In this document: positions 1 through 7,310 of the stretch, piece after piece
How the letters are laid out: each line of letters opens with the position of its first letter
How positions within the stretch are numbered: position 1 is the first letter of the stretch
Assembly: GCA_947505885.1 (NCBI GenBank)
Contig: CANNMN010000008.1
Location: 1-17,857 of the forward strand
Source of the DNA: Rickettsiales bacterium
Lineage (GTDB): Bacteria > Pseudomonadota > Alphaproteobacteria > Rickettsiales > UBA1997
DNA length: 17,857 nucleotides
Reading direction: 5' to 3'
Program-made: the position numbers and the translations under genes
The notes under the pieces: model-generated
What the model was told of the DNA's origin: nothing
The model's input: the letters and a program-made list of their open reading frames with translations, nothing else
Database searches by the model: none

Positions 1-464
<464 letters not shown>

Positions 465-470
465 ATAACT

Positions 471-510
471 AAGCCGCGGGATAAGATTTTATCTTATCCC
501 GCGGCTTTTT
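471..510 (+). terminator. Intrinsic terminator after rpoC
   Basis: A perfect 17-bp stem (471-487 with 491-507) closes a 3-base TTT loop and runs into T residues (506-510). The arms are GC-rich at the base (GCCGCGGG). It begins seven bases after the rpoC stop. The stem is nearly symmetrical with As on the 5' side, but the next minus-strand gene lies far away, so its obvious job is to end the rpoC transcript. It separates rpoC from yejE. Confidence 0.93.
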
Positions 511-575
511 AGATTCTAAAATCAAGATCTAATTTTTTTTTAAATGTCCTCTGATCTCAATAGCCAAAAGGCCTG

Positions 576-1601
576 ATGATAATTCGAATTCAAAGCAGTT
601 TTTTTACCAAATTCAAAAAGAATCGTCGGGGATATTTCTCTTTTCTAATTTTTCTCTTCCTCTTTTTTTCCACCTTATTTGCCGAATTAATCGCTGGTGA
701 AAAGCCTTTGTTGATGAGTTTTGAGGACGAGTTTTATTTTCCAATTTTCCAAGAGATTTCTGAGGAAAAACTCGGCGGAGTTTTTGAAGCCCCTGCTGAT
801 TTTCGCGATCCTGCAGTCCAAAAATTAGTTGAAAAAAACGGTTGGATGATTTTTCCGCCAATCAAATTTTCTTACGACACTATCAATTACGCAATCAACA
901 CTCCCGCACCTTCAAGACCTTCGACAGAAAATTTTTTTGGTACAGATGATCAGGGTCGCGACGTTTTAGCCCGCGCGATTTACGGCATTCGCATTTCGCT
1001 AATTTTTGGTCTAATTCTCACGATTTTTTCCGCCGCCTTGGGTATTTTTCTCGGTGCGATCCAAGGATATTTCGGTGGCCTGACTGATTTGCTGCTACAG
1101 CGCTTCATGGAGATTTGGTCAAGCATGCCAGTTTTATTTTTGCTGATTATTTTATCATCAATCATTGAGCCAAATTTTTTTACCCTACTCGGCTTGATGC
1201 TCTTGTTTAGCTGGATGGCGATGGTTTCTTACGTACGTGCAGAATTTTTGCGTTTACGTAATTTTGATTTTGTTCGCGCCAGTCGTGCGCTTGGCGCTTC
1301 ACACTCACGAATTATTTTTCGTCATATTTTGCCAAATGCCTCGCCAATCATCATTGCCAATCTGCCATTTTTACTTGCCGGCTCAATCACAACTTTAACT
1401 TCCTTAGATTTTCTTGGTCTCGGCTTGCCGGTCGGATCGCCATCTCTTGGCGAATTACTCGCGCAAGGAAAAAATAATCTGAATGCCTACTGGCTTGGAA
1501 TTGCCGGATTCGTGACCATTACTTTAATTTTAACTTTACTAGTTTTTATCGGCGAGGCGCTACGCGATGCTTTTGACGTAAGAAAATCTATATCTAGCTG
1601 A
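576..1601 (+). CDS. yejE: Peptide (microcin C-type) ABC transporter permease YejE
   Basis: This is an inner-membrane permease of the oligopeptide ABC importer family. It matches E. coli YejE along its whole length, and both are 341 residues as I recall. Visible features are an N-terminal membrane helix (about residues 19-38), the YejE-type periplasmic segment (about 41-115, with KPLL, NGW and PI.F landmarks), the FGTDDQGRDVLAR motif (121-133) at the start of the transmembrane domain, further helices, and the EAA loop (about 229-253, RASRALGASHSRIIFRHILPN) that contacts the ATPase. The last cytoplasmic motif is GEALRDAFD. The start at 576 has a weak AAAAGG sequence a few bases upstream. In other bacteria it works with YejA, YejB and YejF; none of these is in the window, so it stands alone here. 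It converges tail to tail with the ankyrin gene, overlapping it by 8 bases. Confidence 0.95.
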   Translation: MIIRIQSSFFTKFKKNRRGYFSFLIFLFLFFSTLFAELIAGEKPLLMSFEDEFYFPIFQEISEEKLGGVFEAPADFRDPAVQKLVEKNGWMIFPPIKFSYDTINYAINTPAPSRPSTENFFGTDDQGRDVLARAIYGIRISLIFGLILTIFSAALGIFLGAIQGYFGGLTDLLLQRFMEIWSSMPVLFLLIILSSIIEPNFFTLLGLMLLFSWMAMVSYVRAEFLRLRNFDFVRASRALGASHSRIIFRHILPNASPIIIANLPFLLAGSITTLTSLDFLGLGLPVGSPSLGELLAQGKNNLNAYWLGIAGFVTITLILTLLVFIGEALRDAFDVRKSISS

Positions 1602-3582
1602 TCGCACAAACACTCTGACCAGCCCAGCAATCCGCTTTTTTTATTCCGGCATTTTCTAGTCTTTTTTGAAGGCCTTTATCATCGGTCTGAAATCCGTGAT
1701 CTAATAATATCCTGATTACATCATTTGCCTTTTCGCGCCTTGATGATTCAAACCCCACCTCTTCAGAAATCTGAAGAGCCAAATCTAGATATTTTCTGTC
1801 AATTTTATCGGTTAATTTGCCGCCGCTAAGTGGAGTTGCAAAAGCTGCTGGCCTAATTGATTGACAGATTGTCGTGCATTCATCGCCGCCATCTTTGCTA
1901 GCGAGCAATTTCGCTCTTTCACTTGTTTGGGCTTCATCACCCTTGGCCAGAGCTCCTCTGGCATTAAGTAGTTCTCTAATACCGAAATGCCTGAGTAGGT
2001 TTTCTAATTTTTCCACATCCTGTGCCTTGATTAAGTCGTCAAAAACATTCTCAGCAACTTCGCCAAACTTACCTAGGTATGGTTCAAATTCGGGCTCTCC
2101 CAGTGCCATTAGTAATAAATCAGAGCTAATCGAAGGATCTAATTTTATAATTTGATCAGTTCTTAGTCCCTCAAGAAAAGCTCTAGTGATAAGGGTGTTT
2201 TCATCTTTTTTTAATTCTGAGTAAGCACTCTCAACCGAATCCTTATCCAAGGTTTCTAATTTAAGAATGATTTTGAGTGTTTCAGATTCTTTATTTCGAA
2301 CTGCTAATGTTGCTGCGTCTAAACCGGGCGCGATTGAATTTGGATTGGCTCCGCGATTAAGCAGAGAAATAACTAAACTGTTATAAGCATTGTGGTTGAT
2401 TGCATAATAAAGTGGCGTTTTTTTGTCTTCATCCCCTTCGTTTACGTGCTCTTCTACTCTATATCCATGCGCATTTGACATGTGACCAATGAAGGATTCT
2501 AAGGTTAATCCTCCGCTAGATTCGCATATTTTAAATAGATCTCTTTCGGTAAGGGATGATTGCTTTCTATCAATTCTTTCTCTAAGGCTTTCGGCAACGG
2601 GGCTTTTTACAGAAGACAGGCGATCATGTAAAATTCGATCGATCACGTAACCCACATCATCCTGTGGCAAGCTTTCCTTGATTTCCTCTATCTGTTTATC
2701 GGAGGGTTTACCAAGTAATTTATTGAAAACCCCAGCGTGACCTTTCTTGGCAGCAATTTCTAAATTAACTGGGCGATTAACAGAGATGTCTGCGCCACTC
2801 TTTTCTAAAAGAGCCAAGACATCAAGATATCCCCTGCCAGAGATTGCATGTGTTAGGGCGCTACCGTCAGCGCTCAAAACGTCCGCAACTTTTTTTGCAC
2901 CAAATTTTTCTCTGATCGATTCTAAATAAATTCCGAGAGGAATTTCGCCCTGAGTTTCGCAAGCAATAGCAAAAGGATTTACCTGGCCCTCTTTCCGCTT
3001 AAGTGGATCAAAGCCCGCATTAATCAAGATCTCGCAAGTTTTAGTCAATTTTTCTTTCATTGCCATACCAAGAATCGAAGCGTGATCTGGAACTTCTCCT
3101 AAAAATCTCGGTGCATTCGATTTAAGAAATTTCGTCAGCAAGTCATCTCTGTTCTGCTTGATAAGGAAAGTGATTAGTTCGATGAAATCTTTAACACTAA
3201 CGACATCGCCTAACAATGATTGTTTTTCCAAAGGAACTTTGCTTTTTGCCACCAAATCTTTGCCTTTATATTCGTAATTAAAAATAAAAGAGGCTATTCG
3301 ATCATCAGATCTTTCGCGTAAAAAACTCCGAGCTAGCTTTCTTGCATTTTGTCCATCATTCAGCCTGCTATGCGTTAAGAGAATGGTTAATTGATCTTCA
3401 GGAGGAATGGGTATTTGTTTTCTAGCCATTAAATCAAAAGTTTCTGACATATCAGAAGATCTCGAGATAGCGCGCTGATCAACCATCATTAAAAGCAAAT
3501 CGGAACGTTGTGATAAATCGTCACAACTAGAAATTATTGCGTTAATGATGGGTAGGCTAAATGCACTTCCTCCACTCGGCAA
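1594..3582 (-). CDS. Large divergent ankyrin-repeat protein
   Basis: A 662-residue protein if read from TTG at 3582. Helix-turn-helix repeats of ankyrin type can be seen by eye: about 167-192 (ILINAGFDP), 205-260 (ALTHAISGRGYLDVLALLEKSGAD), 272-291 (LEIAAKKGHAGVFNKLL) and 387-440 (TPLYYAINHNAYNSLVISLL, RGANPN). The remainder is alpha-helical and charged, with no signal peptide and no clear membrane helix. Ankyrin proteins bind other proteins; in host-associated alphaproteobacteria many are secreted effectors, but nothing here proves secretion. The start is unclear. TTG 3582 has no Shine-Dalgarno sequence, a GGAGGA lies just inside the frame (3568-3573) with no usable start after it, and the first ATG is at residue 32 (LLLMM). 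The frame is open back to 3633 and overlaps the end of the upstream gene, so the two may be one gene broken by a frameshift. The 3' end overlaps yejE by 8 bases. Confidence 0.8.
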   Translation of the reverse strand: MPSGGSAFSLPIINAIISSCDDLSQRSDLLLMMVDQRAISRSSDMSETFDLMARKQIPIPPEDQLTILLTHSRLNDGQNARKLARSFLRERSDDRIASFIFNYEYKGKDLVAKSKVPLEKQSLLGDVVSVKDFIELITFLIKQNRDDLLTKFLKSNAPRFLGEVPDHASILGMAMKEKLTKTCEILINAGFDPLKRKEGQVNPFAIACETQGEIPLGIYLESIREKFGAKKVADVLSADGSALTHAISGRGYLDVLALLEKSGADISVNRPVNLEIAAKKGHAGVFNKLLGKPSDKQIEEIKESLPQDDVGYVIDRILHDRLSSVKSPVAESLRERIDRKQSSLTERDLFKICESSGGLTLESFIGHMSNAHGYRVEEHVNEGDEDKKTPLYYAINHNAYNSLVISLLNRGANPNSIAPGLDAATLAVRNKESETLKIILKLETLDKDSVESAYSELKKDENTLITRAFLEGLRTDQIIKLDPSISSDLLLMALGEPEFEPYLGKFGEVAENVFDDLIKAQDVEKLENLLRHFGIRELLNARGALAKGDEAQTSERAKLLASKDGGDECTTICQSIRPAAFATPLSGGKLTDKIDRKYLDLALQISEEVGFESSRREKANDVIRILLDHGFQTDDKGLQKRLENAGIKKADCWAGQSVCAIS

Positions 3583-3589
3583 AGCCGAG
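3575..3589. other. Short perfect hairpin at the ankyrin gene start
   Basis: CTCGGC AAA GCCGAG forms a 6-bp GC-rich stem with a 3-base loop. On the minus strand it sits between the stop of the 123-residue gene (3602) and the GGAGGA at 3573-3568, and it covers the proposed TTG start at 3582. There is no T run after it, so it is not a normal terminator. It could mask the start region or be incidental. Confidence 0.4.
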
Positions 3590-3601
3590 CAAAATAAATG
3601 A

Positions 3602-3973
3602 TTAAGTAGCGAATCTTGTTGCCTGTTGCGAATTCAAGTTGCCGCCTTGTTCATGCGATTTTAAGGCCTGCGCATACAATTCTAAGGCCAGAGGTTTTTC
3701 AATGCTTTCTTTTGCGCATATTTCTGAGCCTTCATTGCTTAAAAAAGCAATCAACGCATCTCTAACTTTAGTCAACGCATCTGAAGGGTTGGATTGATAA
3801 ATTTTTGAGCAAGTGACAATGATATCTCTAATGATCGCAATATTATCAATCGCAGAGGCCGCCTCATCCAAAGGCCTTGAAGATTTCAACTTAAGTTTGT
3901 GAGTTTCAAATTTTGAATTTTCATCTTCACCTACGGAAGAAATAACCAAATCCAATATTTCTATTAATTGCAT
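3602..3973 (-). CDS. Small helical protein upstream of the ankyrin gene, unknown
   Basis: I do not recognise this 123-residue protein. It is predicted to be mostly alpha-helical and charged, with no signal peptide or membrane helix. I chose ATG 3973 (MQLIEILDLV). A longer frame reaches an ATG at 4087, but that would overlap the start of the divergent pdhC by 40 bases and adds residues with no visible feature. Its stop (3602-3604) is 19 bases before the TTG of the ankyrin gene, on the same strand. The ankyrin reading frame is open through the last 29 bases of this gene, in the +1 frame relative to it. It may therefore be the true N-terminal part of the ankyrin protein, separated by a one-base change, or a separate partner in a two-gene operon. 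No Shine-Dalgarno sequence is obvious. Confidence 0.6.
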   Translation of the reverse strand: MQLIEILDLVISSVGEDENSKFETHKLKLKSSRPLDEAASAIDNIAIIRDIIVTCSKIYQSNPSDALTKVRDALIAFLSNEGSEICAKESIEKPLALELYAQALKSHEQGGNLNSQQATRFAT

Positions 3974-4047
3974 GAATTTATAGACTTTTCTTGATTGCAA
4001 AATAATTCTCTCGACATTCCCCGAAATAAATAAATCAACATTTAAAT

Positions 4048-5286
4048 ATGCCAATTGAAATTTTAATGCCCGCACTTTCTCCAACAATGAAAGAGGGAAA
4101 TCTCGCCAAATGGGTAAAAAAAGAGGGCGATAAAATTAAAGCCGGCGACGTGATTGCTGAGATCGAAACCGACAAAGCAACAATGGAAGTTGAGGCGGTT
4201 GACGAGGGAACTTTGGGAAAAATTTTAGTCGCCGAAGGAACTGAAAATGTTCCCGTTAATTCTTGTATCGCGCTAATTCTCGAAAAAGGCGAAGATAGAA
4301 AATCTCTCGAAAATTACGCCGCTAAAACTGTCGATATCGCTCCAGAAAAAGAAGAAAAAGTTGTTGTGGCTCCAGCCTCTCTTCACCAACAATCAGCAAT
4401 CAGCAGCCAACAGCAATCAGTCTTTAAGGCAAGTCCTCTAGCAAAGAGAATCGCCAAAGAAGAAGGCGTTTCTCTTTTAGGAATTTCTGGTTCTGGCCCG
4501 CATGGCAGAATTATTAAGGAAGATGTTTTGGATTTTATAAATTCTGGCGGAAGCAGAGCAGGTGAGATTCGTCGCAATCCACAAGAATTTTTGGCGGTCA
4601 AAAATAACAATATCCGCAAGGTGATTGCGCGCAGACTTCTCGAGTCAAAACAGAATGTTCCACATTTTTACTTGTCGTGCGAGTTGAAGATTGACAAGCT
4701 TCAAGAGCTTCGCGCTGCCCTGAACGAAGTTGCTTCGCATGATGAAAAAGGAACTCCTGCTTACAAAGTTTCGGTTAATGATTTGATCATTAAGGCAACG
4801 GCAATGGCTTTGAAAAAAGTTCCAGAAGCCAACTCTTCTTGGACTGATGATGCAATTCTTCTTTACAACAATATCGACATCTCAATGGCCGTGGCTATTG
4901 ACGGCGGACTGATTACTCCAATTATCAAAAATGCCGATCAAAAAACAATTCAAGCGATTTCAAAAGAGTCGAAAGAACTCGCAAAAAAAGCGCGTGACGG
5001 AAAGTTGCAGCCAGAAGAGTTTCAAGGAGGATCCTTCTCTATTTCCAATCTCGGAATGTTTGGAATCGATAATTTTGCCGCGATCGTTAATCCGCCGCAA
5101 AGCTGTATTCTAGCGGTTGCGCGCGCTGTTGAAAAGCCCGTTGTTGAGCACGGACAAATCAAAATTGCTCACATGATGAACGTAACTCTATCCTCAGATC
5201 ATCGTTCAGTTGATGGGGCTGTGGGTGCAGAATTTTTGAAAGCACTGCGTCAATACATTGAACATCCAATTTTAATGGTGATCTAG
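4048..5286 (+). CDS. pdhC: Pyruvate dehydrogenase E2, dihydrolipoamide acetyltransferase
   Basis: This is the core subunit of the pyruvate dehydrogenase complex. It transfers the acetyl group from E1 through its lipoyl arm to CoA, in the cytoplasm. Domains in order: one lipoyl domain (1 to about 78), with the lipoylated lysine at 43 in [11 protein letters not shown]; a flexible linker rich in Q and S (about 90-125); the peripheral-subunit-binding domain (about 127-163, [13 protein letters not shown] and [13 protein letters not shown]); and the catalytic domain (about 187-412), with the catalytic histidine in HRSVDG (385-390). The length of 412 residues and the [11 protein letters not shown] start fit the Rickettsiales/mitochondrial type. 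The ATG at 4048 has an A/T-rich leader with no Shine-Dalgarno sequence. No E1 or E3 gene is in the window. The linker DNA carries a short period-7 repeat. Confidence 0.96.
   Translation: MPIEILMPALSPTMKEGNLAKWVKKEGDKIKAGDVIAEIETDKATMEVEAVDEGTLGKILVAEGTENVPVNSCIALILEKGEDRKSLENYAAKTVDIAPEKEEKVVVAPASLHQQSAISSQQQSVFKASPLAKRIAKEEGVSLLGISGSGPHGRIIKEDVLDFINSGGSRAGEIRRNPQEFLAVKNNNIRKVIARRLLESKQNVPHFYLSCELKIDKLQELRAALNEVASHDEKGTPAYKVSVNDLIIKATAMALKKVPEANSSWTDDAILLYNNIDISMAVAIDGGLITPIIKNADQKTIQAISKESKELAKKARDGKLQPEEFQGGSFSISNLGMFGIDNFAAIVNPPQSCILAVARAVEKPVVEHGQIKIAHMMNVTLSSDHRSVDGAVGAEFLKALRQYIEHPILMVI
4390..4420 (+). repeat. Heptamer repeat CAATCAG in the pdhC linker
   Basis: CAATCAG occurs twice in tandem (4390-4396, 4397-4403) and once more at 4414-4420 after a related 10-base spacer (CAGCCAACAG). 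It codes for the Q/S-rich linker between the lipoyl and subunit-binding domains, a place where length changes are well tolerated. It shares the core AATCA with the AAATCAT heptamers upstream of purM and the DUF2066 gene. Confidence 0.6.
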
Positions 5287-5349
5287 CTTGCTTTCATCAA
5301 AGTCATTTTTATTTTTCACGATCAATTCTAATCCCATTTTCAAATACAT

Positions 5350-5664
5350 ATGATCAAAACAATCGAGCTAATAGTTGCCATCTTCTTGGTGGTCTTTTCA
5401 TTTTTTGCCGGCGTAAAATATTCCGATGACATCAAGAGTCACGCGAGTTGGCTATTCGAAAATAAAGGTGAAGAAGAAGTTGAATTACCAGATCTTTCTG
5501 GCGAGGGAGTTGTTGAAATCACTGATCCAACCGATGGAAGCGTGAGCAATAAAACTATTCCCACTGAGCAAATTCAGCCAGCCGCCGCAGATGCAGAAAA
5601 TACTCCAATGGATTACATCGACACCAATAATCCAAAACCATCGACGCCAACACAAGCGCAATAG
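5350..5664 (+). CDS. Small membrane-anchored acidic protein, unknown
   Basis: I do not recognise this 104-residue protein. It has an N-terminal hydrophobic helix (about residues 4-24) ending in a YSDD segment. This is followed by an acidic, low-complexity tail rich in E, D, T, P and Q with no cysteine. It looks like a single-pass inner-membrane protein with an extended, probably periplasmic tail; the tail has no catalytic motif. It lies 63 bases after pdhC and 33 bases before the exported beta-rich protein, on the same strand, so the three may be co-transcribed. The leader before ATG 5350 has no Shine-Dalgarno sequence. It is likely real because the frame is open, the start hydrophobic segment is well formed, and it fills the gap neatly. 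Confidence 0.65.
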   Translation: MIKTIELIVAIFLVVFSFFAGVKYSDDIKSHASWLFENKGEEEVELPDLSGEGVVEITDPTDGSVSNKTIPTEQIQPAAADAENTPMDYIDTNNPKPSTPTQAQ

Positions 5665-5697
5665 TTAGGATTTTCTCCGGTATCACCACGCCACTAA

Positions 5698-6492
5698 ATG
5701 AGACGCCACCACCTCTCTATTCCACCACTGTTGTTGTTGCTTTTTTTAGCTCCCCTTACAGCTTTCGCCGTTGAATCCAAAGCGCAGCGCGAGGCTATCG
5801 TTGCGCCGCGTGCAAAGAGGTTCTATAAGTCTAGTCGTGCCAGGCAATACCTCTCATTAGGGGGTAATTACACATCTGATTATAACTCAAAAGACTACCA
5901 GATCATCTCGCGCTATCTTTATCAAAGCGAAAAAACCATCAATGAGATCAACTTCAAGCATGAGGCAAAATATGCAGATAGTGGCAGCGGCAATAAGAAG
6001 AGATACGATGTCAAAACATCAGAACTTTACGACATCACTCTTTCTGGTAAGGCGATAATCGGTGAGAGCAAAAATTATGGCGTGGTTTACCACCGCACTA
6101 TTCATGATAGTTTTGAGAGATACAGTCACGACACTAGAAATGCTTTAGGCCTTGGGCGTATATTTTTAAATGAGCGCTTGGAATGGGATGTGAGTTTTGG
6201 ATATCACGATGTTCAGCATTATGGCTCCGAGCCAGATCTAATAACTTCCTGGCGGGCTAATTTTAAAATTAGCGACAAGTTAACATTCGTTCAAAGGGCT
6301 TATTTATTCTTTGATCAAAAAAGTACCGACAGCGATTTTAAAACCAGTTTGGTTTATCGAATTGGTGAAAATATGTCGTTTGAGTTGCGTCATAATTTTG
6401 AGCGGAGGCGCTACCTAGAGGATGGCGAGACAAATGCCATTAATCAGGTGAGTCGTAGCGTGACGGTGGGACTTATATTTGATCTAAACTAA
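5698..6492 (+). CDS. Exported beta-rich protein, possibly a DUF481-like outer-membrane protein
   Basis: A 264-residue protein with a clear Sec signal peptide: basic MRRHH, a leucine-rich core (about 9-20) and a likely cleavage after A24 (TAFA-VE). The mature part alternates polar and aromatic residues in strand-length segments (YLSLGGNYTS, YQIISRYLYQ, INEINFKHEAKY, WDVSFGYHDV, FKTSLVYRIG, MSFELRHNFE, SVTVGLIFDL). This is the pattern of an outer-membrane beta-barrel. The shape resembles the DUF481/YdiY family, but that is a guess from the strand pattern and length. The last residue is asparagine rather than the aromatic residue usual for BamA recognition. No Shine-Dalgarno sequence precedes ATG 5698. 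It is downstream of the small anchored protein and ends 2 bases before the 3' end of the opposing tRNA-Thr gene. Confidence 0.72.
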   Translation: MRRHHLSIPPLLLLLFLAPLTAFAVESKAQREAIVAPRAKRFYKSSRARQYLSLGGNYTSDYNSKDYQIISRYLYQSEKTINEINFKHEAKYADSGSGNKKRYDVKTSELYDITLSGKAIIGESKNYGVVYHRTIHDSFERYSHDTRNALGLGRIFLNERLEWDVSFGYHDVQHYGSEPDLITSWRANFKISDKLTFVQRAYLFFDQKSTDSDFKTSLVYRIGENMSFELRHNFERRRYLEDGETNAINQVSRSVTVGLIFDLN

Positions 6493-6494
6493 AC

Positions 6495-6570
6495 TGGTGC
6501 TGTCGAGTGGAATCGAACCACCGACCTCTTCATTACCAATGAAGTGCTCTACCCCTGAGCTACGACAGCA
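6495..6570 (-). tRNA. tRNA-Thr, anticodon GGT
   Basis: A 76-base tRNA including an encoded CCA. The acceptor stem is TGCTGTC with GACAGCA. The D-arm carries GTAGCTCAGGGGTAGAGC. The anticodon stem is CTTCA/TGAAG with loop TTGGTAA, giving anticodon GGT, which reads ACC and ACT. The T-arm is GTGG-TTCGATT-CCAC. The 5' end lies 2 bases after the ubiE stop codon on the same strand, so it is probably co-transcribed with ubiE and released by RNase P. No terminator follows it. Confidence 0.96.
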
Positions 6571-6572
6571 TT

Positions 6573-7310
6573 TTATTTTATTCCTACGTGAATCGCCGCG
6601 GTCCCAAAGGTTAAATTTTGGTAAGACGCATTTTTAAATCCCGCATTCTCAATCATTTTTTTGAATTCGTCTTGCGGAGGAAATTTGCGAATACTCTCAA
6701 CCAGATATTGGTAAGAGCTGCGATCTCTCATAACAACTTCACCTATTTTCGGAATTAGTTTGAAAGAGTAAATGTCGTAAATTTTTTGCAGGAAATAATC
6801 GTTAACTTTTGCGAATTCCAAACAGATAAATTTTCCGCCAGGTTTTAAAACGCGATAGGCCTCAGCCAGTCCCCTGTCTATGTTAGTAAAGTTTCTGATC
6901 CCAAAGGCGATCGTAAAAAAATCAAAAGTTTCGTCAGCAAAAGAAAGTTGTTCTCCATCACAGCAAGTAAATTCCAAGTTGGAAAAAAGATTTAAATCAA
7001 CTGAGCGTTCATTGCCAACATCAAGCATTTCTTGATTAATATCGACGACGTCAATTTTTGTTTGCTGAAATTTTTTGGTAATACGGAAAGCAATGTCTCC
7101 TGTGCCACCAGCAACATCAATCACTCGCGCCGGATTGCCGCTTATTTCTTCGAGCATCTTATTTTTCCAAATCCGATGAACGCCGCCACTCATCAAGTCA
7201 TTCATTAAATCATATTTTTTGGCGACATTAGAAAAAATTTCTTTAACAAGATCGGCCTTCTGCTCGCGTTTTACCTGTTTAAATCCAAAATGTGTTTGAT
7301 CTTCCTTCAT
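6573..7310 (-). CDS. ubiE: Ubiquinone/menaquinone C-methyltransferase UbiE
   Basis: This SAM-dependent enzyme methylates the ring carbon of demethylmenaquinol and of the ubiquinol precursor. The 245-residue protein starts at MKEDQTHFGFKQV. Seen in the sequence: the FSNVAKKYDLMNDLMSGGVHRIWK block near the N-terminus (about 26-49), SAM motif I VIDVAGGTGDIAF (63-75), the acidic residue after the second strand (VVDIN, about 88-92), the family signature FGIRNFTNIDRGL (136-148), and RVLKPGGKFICLEF (153-166). The frame stays open another 80 codons upstream of 7310, but those residues only mirror queA and are rejected. The ATG (7310-7308) overlaps the queA ATG (7309-7311) on one CATG. No Shine-Dalgarno sequence is visible. 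tRNA-Thr follows 2 bases after the stop. Confidence 0.96.
   Translation of the reverse strand: MKEDQTHFGFKQVKREQKADLVKEIFSNVAKKYDLMNDLMSGGVHRIWKNKMLEEISGNPARVIDVAGGTGDIAFRITKKFQQTKIDVVDINQEMLDVGNERSVDLNLFSNLEFTCCDGEQLSFADETFDFFTIAFGIRNFTNIDRGLAEAYRVLKPGGKFICLEFAKVNDYFLQKIYDIYSFKLIPKIGEVVMRDRSSYQYLVESIRKFPPQDEFKKMIENAGFKNASYQNLTFGTAAIHVGIK

Noticed and set aside
3560..3640. Programmed frameshift joining the small helical gene to the ankyrin gene
   Set aside because: No slippery heptamer is seen in the 29-base overlap, and the hairpin lies beyond the stop. A plain mutation or separate genes are simpler.
3974..4087. Longer start (4087) for the 123-residue protein
   Set aside because: It would overlap the start of pdhC by 40 bases, and the extra residues show no domain. 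ATG 3973 fits the divergent gap better, though it cannot be excluded.
4382..4420. CRISPR-like repeat
   Set aside because: The units are 7 bases, inside a coding linker, with no spacers; no CRISPR array is seen anywhere in the window.
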